Below the pieces are notes generated by a model. That model ran no database searches, was not told the DNA's origin, and worked only from the letters and a program-made list of their open reading frames with translations. A program made the translations under genes and the position numbers. Of a stretch of 64,000 nucleotides of DNA, positions 46,478-55,375 are shown piece after piece; positions within the stretch are counted from its first letter, which is position 1, and each line of letters starts with the position of its first letter. The stretch is taken from NCBI RefSeq assembly GCF_024756255.1, contig NZ_JANUHB010000003.1, forward strand, positions 372,001 to 436,000, given 5' to 3'. This DNA is from Massilia agilis. Lineage in GTDB: Bacteria; Pseudomonadota; Gammaproteobacteria; Burkholderiales; Burkholderiaceae_D.

Positions 46478-47988
46478 TCTGGGCGATAGCATGCATTGGC
46501 CTGGCGGCGGTTGCTGCGAGCGTGTGGCGCCGCCAGTGGATCGACGCGGCGCTGGCCGCCGTTGCGGCGCTTGCGCTGGCACTGGTCTGCGGCGAGATTG
46601 CGCTGCCGGTCAAGCCAGCGGCAACGCTGGATATCGACGCCAAGAATCCGCCGCATTCGCTCGATGGCGTGGCCGCGCTGCGGCTGAAGGGCGATGGATT
46701 GCGTGCCGCGCAATGGGACGACCTGCCGGCGCGGCCGCTGGCATGGGACGGCGCCGGCGCAGGCGGCATCGCACTGGACTTCCCGCGCCAGCTCGCGCTT
46801 GGCCGCATGTTCGTGCTGACCGTACACCGGCCGCCCGGCACGCCGGCGCGCTTGCAGCTGGTGGCCGAGAACGGCTGGGTGCTGTCGGAGGCGAAGGGCG
46901 AGGGCGACCTCTCGGTGCAGTGGCTGCCGTCGGTCGCGGAACAGCTGGTGCTGCGCGCGCGCCTGCTTGCGAGCGATGGCAGCGTCATCGACGAGGGGCC
47001 GGTGCCGTTCCGGGTGAGCGAAACGCAGCCGCTGCGCGTGCAGGGCCGCTTTGGCGCGCCCTCGTTTGACCTGCGCGCGCTGGACGAACTGCTCGCGAGC
47101 AGCAACGCCTTGCTGGACTGGCAGATCTCGCTTGGCAAGGCGCTTACCCGCAGCGAAACCCCGCGCGAGGCGATCGGTGAGCCCAACCTGCTGCTGGTCG
47201 ATGCCGCCTGGTTCGAGCATGCGACCCCGGCCCAGCGCAGCGCGATGCTGGCGCAGGCCGAGCACGGCGCGGCGCTGCTGATCCTCGGTGCGAACGCGGC
47301 CGATCCCGCCATCTGGTCGCGCACCCTGCAGCTGGACCTCAAGCCACAGCCGGACAAGGCCACCGAAGGCGCGCCGCTTGTCATGTCCGTGGCGCCGTTC
47401 AATCCATCGGAGCACGGCCCCTGGCAGGCGGCGGGCAATCTGCTTTGGACCCGCCAGTGGCACGCGGGCCGCATCGGCTGGCTAGGCGCGGCCGACTGGC
47501 ACCGGTACGCGATCAGCGACCCGCATGCGCTTGCATTGTGGTGGCAGTCGACACTGGACGCGCTGGGCGTGGCGCGCGCGGAGCCGGTCGAGTGGCTGGC
47601 CCCGGACGAAATGCCCCTGCCACGCCAGCGGCTGGAGGTGTGCGCGCGCGGCGTGAAGGGCACGGCGGTGTTCCCCGGCCTGAGCCAGAAACTGGCCTGG
47701 CAGCGCCGGCCGGATCGCGTGGATGCCTCGTGCGTGGCAGTATGGCCTGAGAAGAGCGGCTGGCTCCAGGTCGAGAGCCCGGACAGCGACGCCAGCAGCG
47801 CCATCTATATTTTTGCGCCCACCGACTGGCAACAGTGGCAGGCGCAGGAGCGCCGCCACGCCACCGCACGCTATGCCGCGCGCACGCCGGTTGCGGCGCA
47901 GGGCCGGCCCGCAGCGCTGCCGCGCTGGCCCTTTGCCGTCGTGTTCGCGCTGGCGATGCTTGCGCTGTGGTGGCGCGAGCGCCGCTAG
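46474..47988 (+). CDS. membrane protein of the MoxR cluster with carboxy-terminal anchor
   Basis: A 504-residue protein starting with GTG in a GTGA overlap. It has two short N-terminal membrane segments (1-15 and 22-42) and one at the C-terminus (485-500). In between lies a soluble region without a domain I recognise, including LLLVDAAWFEHATPAQRSAMLAQAEHGAALLILGAN, which looks like a class-I glutamine-amidotransferase-like Rossmann strand-helix. It ends the run of ten plus-strand genes and is followed by the convergent TonB-dependent receptor gene. Confidence 0.75.
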   Translation: MIWAIACIGLAAVAASVWRRQWIDAALAAVAALALALVCGEIALPVKPAATLDIDAKNPPHSLDGVAALRLKGDGLRAAQWDDLPARPLAWDGAGAGGIALDFPRQLALGRMFVLTVHRPPGTPARLQLVAENGWVLSEAKGEGDLSVQWLPSVAEQLVLRARLLASDGSVIDEGPVPFRVSETQPLRVQGRFGAPSFDLRALDELLASSNALLDWQISLGKALTRSETPREAIGEPNLLLVDAAWFEHATPAQRSAMLAQAEHGAALLILGANAADPAIWSRTLQLDLKPQPDKATEGAPLVMSVAPFNPSEHGPWQAAGNLLWTRQWHAGRIGWLGAADWHRYAISDPHALALWWQSTLDALGVARAEPVEWLAPDEMPLPRQRLEVCARGVKGTAVFPGLSQKLAWQRRPDRVDASCVAVWPEKSGWLQVESPDSDASSAIYIFAPTDWQQWQAQERRHATARYAARTPVAAQGRPAALPRWPFAVVFALAMLALWWRERR

Positions 47989-47992
47989 CCGG

Positions 47993-50434
47993 TCAGAAGC
48001 TGTAGTCGGCGCGCACGTACATGCTGCGGCCGTTGATGCCGAACGGGCAGCTCTCCCAGCAGTAGGTGAAGCCCAGCTGCGGGAACGGCGCCGCCTTCAC
48101 CGGGTCCCAGCGCGTGGGATAGGTGTCGAACACGTTGTTGGCCCCGGCCGAGAAACTGAGCTGCCTGCTGAACGCGTAACGTGCCGACAGGTCCGCCAGC
48201 CATTTGCCTTCCCATGTCTGGATGTACGGCGCCGTGAAGCCCTGGCCCTCTACCTTCCCGTAGTAGTTGGCGCGCGCGTTCAGCTCCCACGGCCCGGTGC
48301 TGAAATCGGCCGCCACGACGTGGTGCTGGCGCGGCTGGCCGCGTTCGATCAGGGTCACCTGCGCGTCGTCGAACAGCTGCGCGCCGGAGAGCACGGGCGA
48401 GGACGAATGGCGTCCGGTCACCTCGGTGCGGTTCAGTCCCAGCTGGCCGGACAGCACCAGCTTGCCCGCGCTGCCGCGCAGCGTTTTCTCGAGCACGATG
48501 TCCAGCCCCCGCGTGGCGGTATCGATGGCGTTGGTGAAGAACTGCGCCTGGCCCACGCGCAGCGGCGCCAGGATCGCCTTGACCGGGCACGCCGCCGGCG
48601 TCAGGCAGGCGCCGGTCTCCGGTTCGATATTGCTGGAGAAGACGATGCGGTCGTAGATCAGCGTGCGATAGACGTCGGCGGTAAGCGTCAGGTCGCGCGC
48701 AGGCCGCAGCACGATGCCCGCGCTGTAGCTCCTCGATTGTTCCTGCTTGAGCGGCGCGATGCCGAACGCCCTGGTGACGGCGCTGCCTTCGCGCGCGGTG
48801 AGCGTATCGGTGAGCACACCCGCCGCGTTCAGGTTGGTCGATACCGAGCTGTAGAACTTCTGCTGCACGCCCGGCGCACGAAATCCCGTGGACGCGCTGC
48901 CGCGCAGGCCGAACTGCTGCAGCGGGTCCCAGCGCAGGGTCATCTTGCCGGTCGTGGTGTCGCCAAAATCGGAATAGCGCTCGCGCCGCAGCGCCGAGCC
49001 GATGGTCACGCTCTTGCCGAATTTCTGTTCCAGGTCGAGGTACAGCGCAACGTTGTGGCGCGACTCGTTCACTTCGGTGGACGGCGTGTAGCCGGGGAAG
49101 CCCTGGATGCCCGCCGCCGCGATGTGCCCGGTCTGGTCGAGGATCTTGATGGCGGTGTTGTTGGTGCGGCCGTACTGGTAGGACACCGGCTCGCCGGCGA
49201 CGATCTGGTAGCCTTCGCGCCGGTACTCGGCGCCGATCGCGACGAATGTCTCGAAACCGAGCAGCATCATGGGCCCCTTGACGTCCAGGTTGACCGTGGT
49301 CTGCTTGAAGCGCAGCTTGCCGGTATCGGCCTCGCGCGGCGATTCGCCGTAGATGCTGCAGCTGCATTGGGGCTCGTACCAATAGCTCACGTTGATCGAG
49401 TTCCGCTCGTGGAAGGCGAGCTCGTTGCGGCCGTGGTTCACGCTCGCGTCGAAGTCCCACTGGCCGCCCAGGGCGTGCCGGTAACCCAGCGCGAGCGACG
49501 CGTCGCGCACGGTGGTCAGGATGTTCGGCAAAAAGCCATCCGGGTACACCGCAGGCACGTTGCGGCCGTCGCCCTTGGGACGGAAGAAGCCGCCCGCGTC
49601 ACCACGGCGGCGCGAGACGCCGCCGAACGCATAGAACTCGCCCTCGGTGCTGGTCGGCAGCACGGAGTTCAGCCACAGGTAGGCATCCTTGGCCAGGCTG
49701 TCGCCGATGCGCTGGGTTACGCGCGGCGGCTGCACGCGCAGGCTGTCTGCGCCGGCCCGGTTGGTCTCGCCGCGCTTGCGTGCTTCCACGGCCAGGTCGA
49801 TGTAGCCGTCGCCCAGCGCAAAGCCGCGCCATGCGCTGGCGCCGACCTGCTTGCCGTCGCCTTCGGACGTGGCGCCGCCGGTGGCGCTCAGCTGGCCCTT
49901 GCCGGCGCCCTTCTTCAGGACGATGTTGATCACGCCCGCAATCGCGTCCGACCCGTACTGGGCGGCCGCGCCGTCGCGCAGCACTTCGATGTGGTCGATG
50001 GCCGACAGCGGGATCGCGTTGATGTCGGTGCCCGCCGAGCCGCGCCCGATGGTCTGCTGCACGTTGACCAGCGCCTGCTGGTGCCGCCGCTTGCCGTTCA
50101 CGAGCACCAGCAGCTGGTCCGGGCCGAGGCCGCGCAGCGTGGCCGGGCGGATGATGTCGGTGCCGTCGCTGATGAAGGTGGTGCTGAAGTTGAAGGACGG
50201 GTCAAGGTCCTGCAGCACCTTGCCCAGTTCGAGCATGCCGGTCGATTGCATGTCCTTCAGGCTCACCAGCCCCACCGGCACCGCCGTTTCGAGCGCGGTC
50301 TTGGCCGGCGCGCGCGAGCCCAGCACCACCACAGTAGGCGTAGCATCGCCCCCGGACTGGCCCCGCGCGGGGCCGAAGGCGGCAAGCAGCGCGGCGGCGA
50401 TCAGCAAACGATGACAAGGTTTGGTCCGCATCAT
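47993..50434 (-). CDS. TonB-dependent outer-membrane receptor
   Basis: An 813-residue receptor. The signal peptide (1-25, ending ARG) is followed by the plug domain with TALETAVPVGLVSLKDMQSTGM, GLGPDQLLVLVNGKRRH, and IDHIEVLRDGAAAQYGSDAIAGVINIVLKKG. A beta-barrel follows and ends in YVRADYSF. No neighbouring gene names the substrate: there are no siderophore, heme or vitamin genes nearby. It works with the TonB encoded at 12.4 kb or another TonB. It is convergent with the MoxR cluster, with four bases between the two stop codons. Confidence 0.94.
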   Translation of the reverse strand: MMRTKPCHRLLIAAALLAAFGPARGQSGGDATPTVVVLGSRAPAKTALETAVPVGLVSLKDMQSTGMLELGKVLQDLDPSFNFSTTFISDGTDIIRPATLRGLGPDQLLVLVNGKRRHQQALVNVQQTIGRGSAGTDINAIPLSAIDHIEVLRDGAAAQYGSDAIAGVINIVLKKGAGKGQLSATGGATSEGDGKQVGASAWRGFALGDGYIDLAVEARKRGETNRAGADSLRVQPPRVTQRIGDSLAKDAYLWLNSVLPTSTEGEFYAFGGVSRRRGDAGGFFRPKGDGRNVPAVYPDGFLPNILTTVRDASLALGYRHALGGQWDFDASVNHGRNELAFHERNSINVSYWYEPQCSCSIYGESPREADTGKLRFKQTTVNLDVKGPMMLLGFETFVAIGAEYRREGYQIVAGEPVSYQYGRTNNTAIKILDQTGHIAAAGIQGFPGYTPSTEVNESRHNVALYLDLEQKFGKSVTIGSALRRERYSDFGDTTTGKMTLRWDPLQQFGLRGSASTGFRAPGVQQKFYSSVSTNLNAAGVLTDTLTAREGSAVTRAFGIAPLKQEQSRSYSAGIVLRPARDLTLTADVYRTLIYDRIVFSSNIEPETGACLTPAACPVKAILAPLRVGQAQFFTNAIDTATRGLDIVLEKTLRGSAGKLVLSGQLGLNRTEVTGRHSSSPVLSGAQLFDDAQVTLIERGQPRQHHVVAADFSTGPWELNARANYYGKVEGQGFTAPYIQTWEGKWLADLSARYAFSRQLSFSAGANNVFDTYPTRWDPVKAAPFPQLGFTYCWESCPFGINGRSMYVRADYSF

Positions 50435-50560
50435 GGTCCCCCTTTAAGTGTTGTCATTGCCCGGCAATCTTGCTCGCCGTTACTGATCACTTATTGATGA
50501 GGGACAAATCTTGCGGAATTACAATGCTCCGCTGTGCTGTCCGGGCAACAGTCGGCCCTG

Positions 50561-51343
50561 CTAGCCCGCGTGGTCGCGCATCCAGTCCTTCAGGCCGTTG
50601 ACCCACTGCTTGGCGGGCAGGTTGTAGCGGCGCTTGATCTCGCCGGCGCGCTCGTACAGCGCCGAAAAATCGACCTGGGGCGCGTCCTTGAACGCGATCG
50701 TCACGATGTTCGCGTCATGCACCTCGGGTAGCCACACGACGGCGTCGAACACCTGTTCCATCACCTGCAGGTTCTTGTCGTAGTTGGAAAAGTCGTCGCC
50801 GAACACGTTGGTGGTCATGATGCCGCCCGGCGCCAGGCAGTCCAGGCACGCCTGGTAGAACTCGGGGGTATCGAGCACCGGGCCGCGCGCCTCTTCGTCG
50901 TACAGGTCCACCTGCAGCACGTCGACCTTGCCGTGGTTGGCAGGGTCGAGCACGAAGTCGAGCGCGTTCATTTCGCGCACCGACAGGCGCGCGTCGTCCG
51001 GCGGCAGGCCGAACAGCGCGCGGCAGATCGCGATCACGTTCGGGTTCAGCTCGACCGCGGTGACGCGCGCATCGGGAAAGCGCAGGTAGCTGAACTTGGT
51101 CAGAGCGGCGCTGCCAAGGCCCAGCTGCACGATGTGGCGCGGCGATGGCTGGAACAGCATCCACGTCATCATCATCTGCACGTATTCGAGCTCGATCGCA
51201 TCCGGGCGCGACAGGCGCATCGCGCCCTGCACCCAGGAAGTGCCGAGGTGAAGCGAGCGCACGCCCTCGAATTCGGTGATGGTGGCGGGCGGATGGCCGG
51301 GCTGGGAGAAGCGCGGGTCGGTGCGGGGATCGTTGGAAGACAT
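50561..51343 (-). CDS. spermidine-synthase-like methyltransferase-fold protein
   Basis: A 260-residue protein of the spermine/spermidine synthase superfamily. The S-adenosyl-binding motif is VQLGLGSAALTKF, followed by VTAVELNPNVIAICRALFGLP, and the active-site strand VDVLQVDLYDEEARGP. The usual Asp of spermidine synthase (Y-D-x-I) appears as DLYDE. It may be a true aminopropyltransferase or a member of the poorly known fused/short relatives. It is the last gene after a sensor kinase gene of the export operon, 57 bases away. Confidence 0.82.
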   Translation of the reverse strand: MSSNDPRTDPRFSQPGHPPATITEFEGVRSLHLGTSWVQGAMRLSRPDAIELEYVQMMMTWMLFQPSPRHIVQLGLGSAALTKFSYLRFPDARVTAVELNPNVIAICRALFGLPPDDARLSVREMNALDFVLDPANHGKVDVLQVDLYDEEARGPVLDTPEFYQACLDCLAPGGIMTTNVFGDDFSNYDKNLQVMEQVFDAVVWLPEVHDANIVTIAFKDAPQVDFSALYERAGEIKRRYNLPAKQWVNGLKDWMRDHAG

Positions 51344-51400
51344 GATGCGGTGATTCGGCGGTAAGGCGCCGATGTTACCAGATCGCGCGCGCGGGGCGGG

Positions 51401-52771
51401 TCAGGCGGGCACCGCGACCAGCGGCAGGACCAGGGTCACCGCCAGGCCGCCGCCTTCGCGGTTGGCGAGCGTGATGCGCCCGCCGTGCGCCTCGGCGATC
51501 TCGCGCGCGAGCGCCAGGCCCAGCCCCGTGCCGCTGCGCTTGGTGGAATAGAACGGCACCAGCGCGTTGGTCAGCACGGCGTCGCTCATGCCGCTGCCGC
51601 GATCCATCACGTCGATGCGCACCACGTCTTGCGCGCGCCGCACTTGCAGTTCCACCTGCTCGGGACGCGAACCCGATTCGTGCGCGTTCTTGAGCAGGTT
51701 GAGCAGCGCCTGCTCCAGCTGGGCCGGATCGAATTGCGCCGGATCGGCCGGCAGCGCGCCGACCAGCGAGAACCGCACCTGCGAGGCCAGCCGGGCCACG
51801 AACTCGCTCCACTCGCACGCTTCCAGCCTGGGCGTGGGCAGCTTGGCAAAGCGCGCGTAGCCGAGGATGAAACTCTCCAGGTGGCGCGTGCGCTCGCCGA
51901 TCGTTTCGAGGATTTGCGGCAGGCGCTCGGGCTGGCCGCGCCGCACCAGCTCGGCCCCCGAATGCGCGAGCGACGCCAGCGGCGCCAGCGAGTTGTTCAG
52001 CTCATGGCTGATCACGCGTATCACCTTCTTCCAGGTCTGCACTTCCTGGCGCCGCAGTTCGGACGTCAGGTGGCGCAGCAGGAGCAGCTCGTGTTTGCGG
52101 CCGTTGAGGGTGAAGCTGCTGCGCGCAAGGTGATAGACCTCGTCCTCGCCGCCGTCGCTGCCGTCCACGCTGAACAGGCCGTCGCCGCCACGCGCGAGCG
52201 CATCGGACAAGGCCGGCGCCGCCGTCTGCAGCAGCTCGCCCAACTGCATGCCTTCGAGCTTGCGGCCCTTGGCCAGCAGCTGGCGCGCGGCCACGTTGGC
52301 GTACACGACCGGGCCCGAACGGCTGGCGTTGCCGGCCACCAGCAGCATTGCCACCGGCGTGTTCTGCACCATCGTGTCCAGCAACAGCTCGCGCTGCACC
52401 AGGTCCAGCCGCTGGTCGCGCAGCACGCTCCCAAGGTCGTTGTGCGAGGCCACCAGGTCCGCCAGCTCGTCGTTGTGCGGCCAGTGCAGGCTGAACGAAA
52501 AGTCGCCGTCGCGGTAGCTGGCCACCGTGCCTTCGAGCGCGCGGAACAGCGACAGGATCGGGCGGATCTCTGAGCGGATCGTGATGACTGCAATCGGCAC
52601 CACGCACGCCAGGCAGATCGCCAGCACCAGCCAGGGCTGGCCCGGCAACAGCATGGTCAGGCCGAGCGCGGCGCCGATGCCCAGCGTGAGCAGGGTGCCG
52701 ACCAGCGCCGACCAGCGCGTCACCAGCGAAAAGCGACGCCCGCGCGGCGGCCGGATGCCCTTGCGGCTCAT
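51401..52771 (-). CDS. NtrY/PgtB-like sensor histidine kinase of the export operon
   Basis: A 456-residue inner-membrane kinase. Two membrane helices (about 19-41 and 47-63) enclose almost no periplasmic part. A HAMP-like region, a PAS-like segment (about 135-235) and the HisKA motif VIRVISHELNNSLAPL follow. The ATPase domain has LLNLLKNAHES, DRGSGM and GTGLGLALAREIAEAHGG. Kinases with so little outside usually sense from within the membrane. It overlaps the sigma-54 regulator gene by four bases. Confidence 0.93.
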   Translation of the reverse strand: MSRKGIRPPRGRRFSLVTRWSALVGTLLTLGIGAALGLTMLLPGQPWLVLAICLACVVPIAVITIRSEIRPILSLFRALEGTVASYRDGDFSFSLHWPHNDELADLVASHNDLGSVLRDQRLDLVQRELLLDTMVQNTPVAMLLVAGNASRSGPVVYANVAARQLLAKGRKLEGMQLGELLQTAAPALSDALARGGDGLFSVDGSDGGEDEVYHLARSSFTLNGRKHELLLLRHLTSELRRQEVQTWKKVIRVISHELNNSLAPLASLAHSGAELVRRGQPERLPQILETIGERTRHLESFILGYARFAKLPTPRLEACEWSEFVARLASQVRFSLVGALPADPAQFDPAQLEQALLNLLKNAHESGSRPEQVELQVRRAQDVVRIDVMDRGSGMSDAVLTNALVPFYSTKRSGTGLGLALAREIAEAHGGRITLANREGGGLAVTLVLPLVAVPA

Positions 52772-54102
52772 GTGGTACGGGCGATGCCGAGGCGTTCCAT
52801 GCGCCGGTACAGCGACTGGCGCGACAGGCCCAGCTCGGCGGCGGCTTGCGCCACCACGCCGCCCGCGCGCGCCAGCGCCTGCGCGATCGCGTCGCGGTCA
52901 GGTTCGTTGTCGGCGCTTGCCGCCGGCACCGGCGGCAAGCCCAGGTCCTCGGTCTTGATCACGTCGCCGCGCGCGAGCAGGCTGGCGCGCGCCATCACGT
53001 TCTTCAGTTCGCGCACGTTGCCGGGCCAGGCGTGGGCCTGCAGGGCCGCCTCGGCGCCCGGGTGCAGGGTCTTGCCGCTGGCAAGGAAGCTGTGCGCGAG
53101 CGGCACGATGTCGGCCGGGCGCGATGCCAGCGGCGGGATGCGCAGCTCGATCACGTTCAGGCGGTAGTACAGGTCTTCGCGGAAGGTGCCGGCCCGGATC
53201 ATGGCCTGCAGGTCGGCGTTGGTGGCGCTGATCACGCGCACCTTGACCTGGCGTTCGCGGTTCGACCCCAGCCGCTCGAAGCGCCCGGTCTCGAGCACAC
53301 GCAAGAGCTTCATCTGACCGGCCGGCGGCAGGTTGCCGATCTCGTCCAGGAACAGGGTGCCGCCGTCGGCCGCCTCGAACTTACCCTCGCGCGCCTTGGA
53401 CGCGCCGGTGTAGGCGCCGGCCTCGGCGCCGAACAGCTCGGCCTCGATCAGCTCGGCGGGCAGGGCGCCGCAGTTGAGCACCACGAACGGGCCGCCGGCG
53501 ACGGGCGAGTTGGCCTGGATGATCTCGGCGATGCGTTCCTTGCCGGTGCCGTTCGGCCCGGTGACCAGCACCGGCACGTCCGAGCGCGCGACCTGGCAGG
53601 CCAGGTGCAGCACGCGCTCGGTGGCCGGGTCGGCCCAGACCATGCCGCGCAGGTCGAAGCCCTGTTCCAGCTCGCGCCGCGCGCGCCGTTCCTGCTGCAG
53701 GCGCTGGCGCAGCGCGCGGTTGGCCTGCGACAGCTCGACCAGGTTGGTGACGGTGGCCAGCAGCCGGTCGTCATTCCACGGTTTGGACAGGTAGTCGGCC
53801 GCGCCGGACTTGACCAGCTCCACCGCCGCATCCAGGTGGGTCCACGCGGTCAAGAGGATCACCGGCAGGTCGGGGTGGCGCCGGCGGATCTCGCGAAACA
53901 GCGCGGTGCCTTCTTCGCCCGAAGTGGTGTCGGCACTGAAGTTCATGTCCTGGATGACCAGGTCGACCGGCTCGCGGTCGAGCAAGGCCAGCCCTTCCTC
54001 GGGCGAGGCCGCGCGCAGGGCCGCGATGTCGTGCAGGGAGAACAGCACTTCCAGCGCGATCGCGACCGCGGCGTTGTCGTCGATGATCAGTACGGTGGGC
54101 AT
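52768..54102 (-). CDS. sigma-54-dependent response regulator
   Basis: A 444-residue NtrC-class activator. The receiver domain has IIDDN, the phosphoacceptor Asp in LVIQDMNF and Lys in YLSKPWN. The AAA+ domain has a Walker A GPNGTGKER, the sigma-54 contact loop GAYTGA (Phe to Tyr variant), Walker B GTLFLDEIGNLPP and the sensor ISATNADL. The C-terminal Fis-type helix-turn-helix is AQAAAELGLSRQSLYRRMERLG. A sigma-54 promoter lies before the operon's first gene, so this protein probably switches its own operon on. It starts 30 bases after the second permease gene. Confidence 0.94.
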   Translation of the reverse strand: MPTVLIIDDNAAVAIALEVLFSLHDIAALRAASPEEGLALLDREPVDLVIQDMNFSADTTSGEEGTALFREIRRRHPDLPVILLTAWTHLDAAVELVKSGAADYLSKPWNDDRLLATVTNLVELSQANRALRQRLQQERRARRELEQGFDLRGMVWADPATERVLHLACQVARSDVPVLVTGPNGTGKERIAEIIQANSPVAGGPFVVLNCGALPAELIEAELFGAEAGAYTGASKAREGKFEAADGGTLFLDEIGNLPPAGQMKLLRVLETGRFERLGSNRERQVKVRVISATNADLQAMIRAGTFREDLYYRLNVIELRIPPLASRPADIVPLAHSFLASGKTLHPGAEAALQAHAWPGNVRELKNVMARASLLARGDVIKTEDLGLPPVPAASADNEPDRDAIAQALARAGGVVAQAAAELGLSRQSLYRRMERLGIARTT

Positions 54103-54132
54103 GGCCGCTAGCATACCATCGTAAAGATGAGC

Positions 54133-55365
54133 TTACGCGGTGCGCGTGGCCATCGCCGGCGAGATCGACGCGGCGCGCCAGGCCGGCCCGTACACGGCCG
54201 CGATCCCGAGCGCCCAGAACAGGCCCCAGCCGGCCAGCAGGTAGCCGAATGGCAGGCGCGCCATCTCCAGCTTGGAGACCATCAGGTTGTTCAGGCCGAT
54301 CGCCAGCAGCACCCCGGCCACCACGCCGGTGCTGGTGATCATCAGGTTCTCGGTGATGAAGTAGCGCAGGATGTCCACGCGCCGCGCGCCGAGCGCACGG
54401 CGCACGCCGATCTGCTTGCGGCGCTGCGTGACCCAGAGGCTCGCCATGCCGACGATGCCGCTGACGGTCACCAGCAGCAGCAGCGCGCACACGATGATCA
54501 GCATCCACGACAGGGTGCGGTCGCCCCGGTAGCAGTCGCGGCGCTCCGCCGACAGCTGCTTGCTGTCGATGATCTTCGGCACCGCCGAACCGCGCCGCAA
54601 GGCTTCCTCGGCCTCGCGCATCACGCGGTCGGCCTGGCCCGGTTCGACGCGCAGGGTGTACATCGCCGAGTTGGAGCCGACGAAGCGCAGCGGCCGGATT
54701 TCGGAGTACTCGACCGTGTCGTCGGTCTGCGCCCACGGCGTCTGCAGCCGCTCGACCACGCCGACCACGCGCATCTCGAACGCGCTTTCGCCGGTGCCGT
54801 TGTAGATCATCTTGCCGACCGCGTGCCCGTCGGGGAACAGCTTCTTGGCCATCGCCGAGGTGATGATGACGATGCGTGGTCCGTCGGTGTCCTTGTCCGG
54901 GTCGAAGTTCATGTATTCATCCGGGGTGAAGTCGCGGCCTTCGACCAGCTTCAGGCCCCAGGTCTTGATCAGCCCACCGGACGTATCGTAGGCGGCAGCA
55001 CCGCCGGTCGGCTGCAGCTGGGTGCGGCTACCGGCGAAGGTGTTGCTGTTGCCGCTGTGGGAGAGCGGCACCTGGTTCACTTCGGCCACGCTGGTCACGC
55101 CCGGCACCGCGCGCAGCGTGGCCAGTTCGCGCTCGCGGTTGGCGATGATCTCTTCGGGGCCGCGCTTGTCCAGGTTACGCACCCGCATCGTGACCACCGA
55201 CTGCTCGTCTTCGACGCCGCTCGGGCGCACGCTGATCTGCTGGCGCAGGTTCACCACGTGCAGGGCATTGGCCAGGATCGCCATCGACAGCGCGACCTGG
55301 ATCGCCACCAGGACGGGGCCGGTCTTGTTGCGCATGAGCGCAGAGAGGATGGGACGGATTTCCAT
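54133..55365 (-). CDS. MacB-type ABC permease, second subunit
   Basis: A 410-residue permease with an N-terminal helix (about 20-40), a periplasmic MacB core domain (about 45-280) and three C-terminal helices (FtsX fold, with QRRKQIGVRRALGARRVDILRYFITENL). It carries no ATPase domain. Together with the first permease and the separate ATPase it forms a MacB/LolCDE-like exporter that works by mechanotransmission. The stop is ten bases upstream of the regulator gene region. Confidence 0.93.
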   Translation of the reverse strand: MEIRPILSALMRNKTGPVLVAIQVALSMAILANALHVVNLRQQISVRPSGVEDEQSVVTMRVRNLDKRGPEEIIANRERELATLRAVPGVTSVAEVNQVPLSHSGNSNTFAGSRTQLQPTGGAAAYDTSGGLIKTWGLKLVEGRDFTPDEYMNFDPDKDTDGPRIVIITSAMAKKLFPDGHAVGKMIYNGTGESAFEMRVVGVVERLQTPWAQTDDTVEYSEIRPLRFVGSNSAMYTLRVEPGQADRVMREAEEALRRGSAVPKIIDSKQLSAERRDCYRGDRTLSWMLIIVCALLLLVTVSGIVGMASLWVTQRRKQIGVRRALGARRVDILRYFITENLMITSTGVVAGVLLAIGLNNLMVSKLEMARLPFGYLLAGWGLFWALGIAAVYGPAWRAASISPAMATRTA

Positions 55366-55375
55366 GTTGGCTTCC

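Noticed and set aside
47723..50497. A 924-codon open frame on the plus strand opposite the TonB-dependent receptor gene
   Set aside because: It is a shadow of the receptor gene in GC-rich DNA. Its translation is rich in Arg, His, Gly and Ala, with no domain, and the receptor on the other strand has a clear signal peptide and plug motifs.
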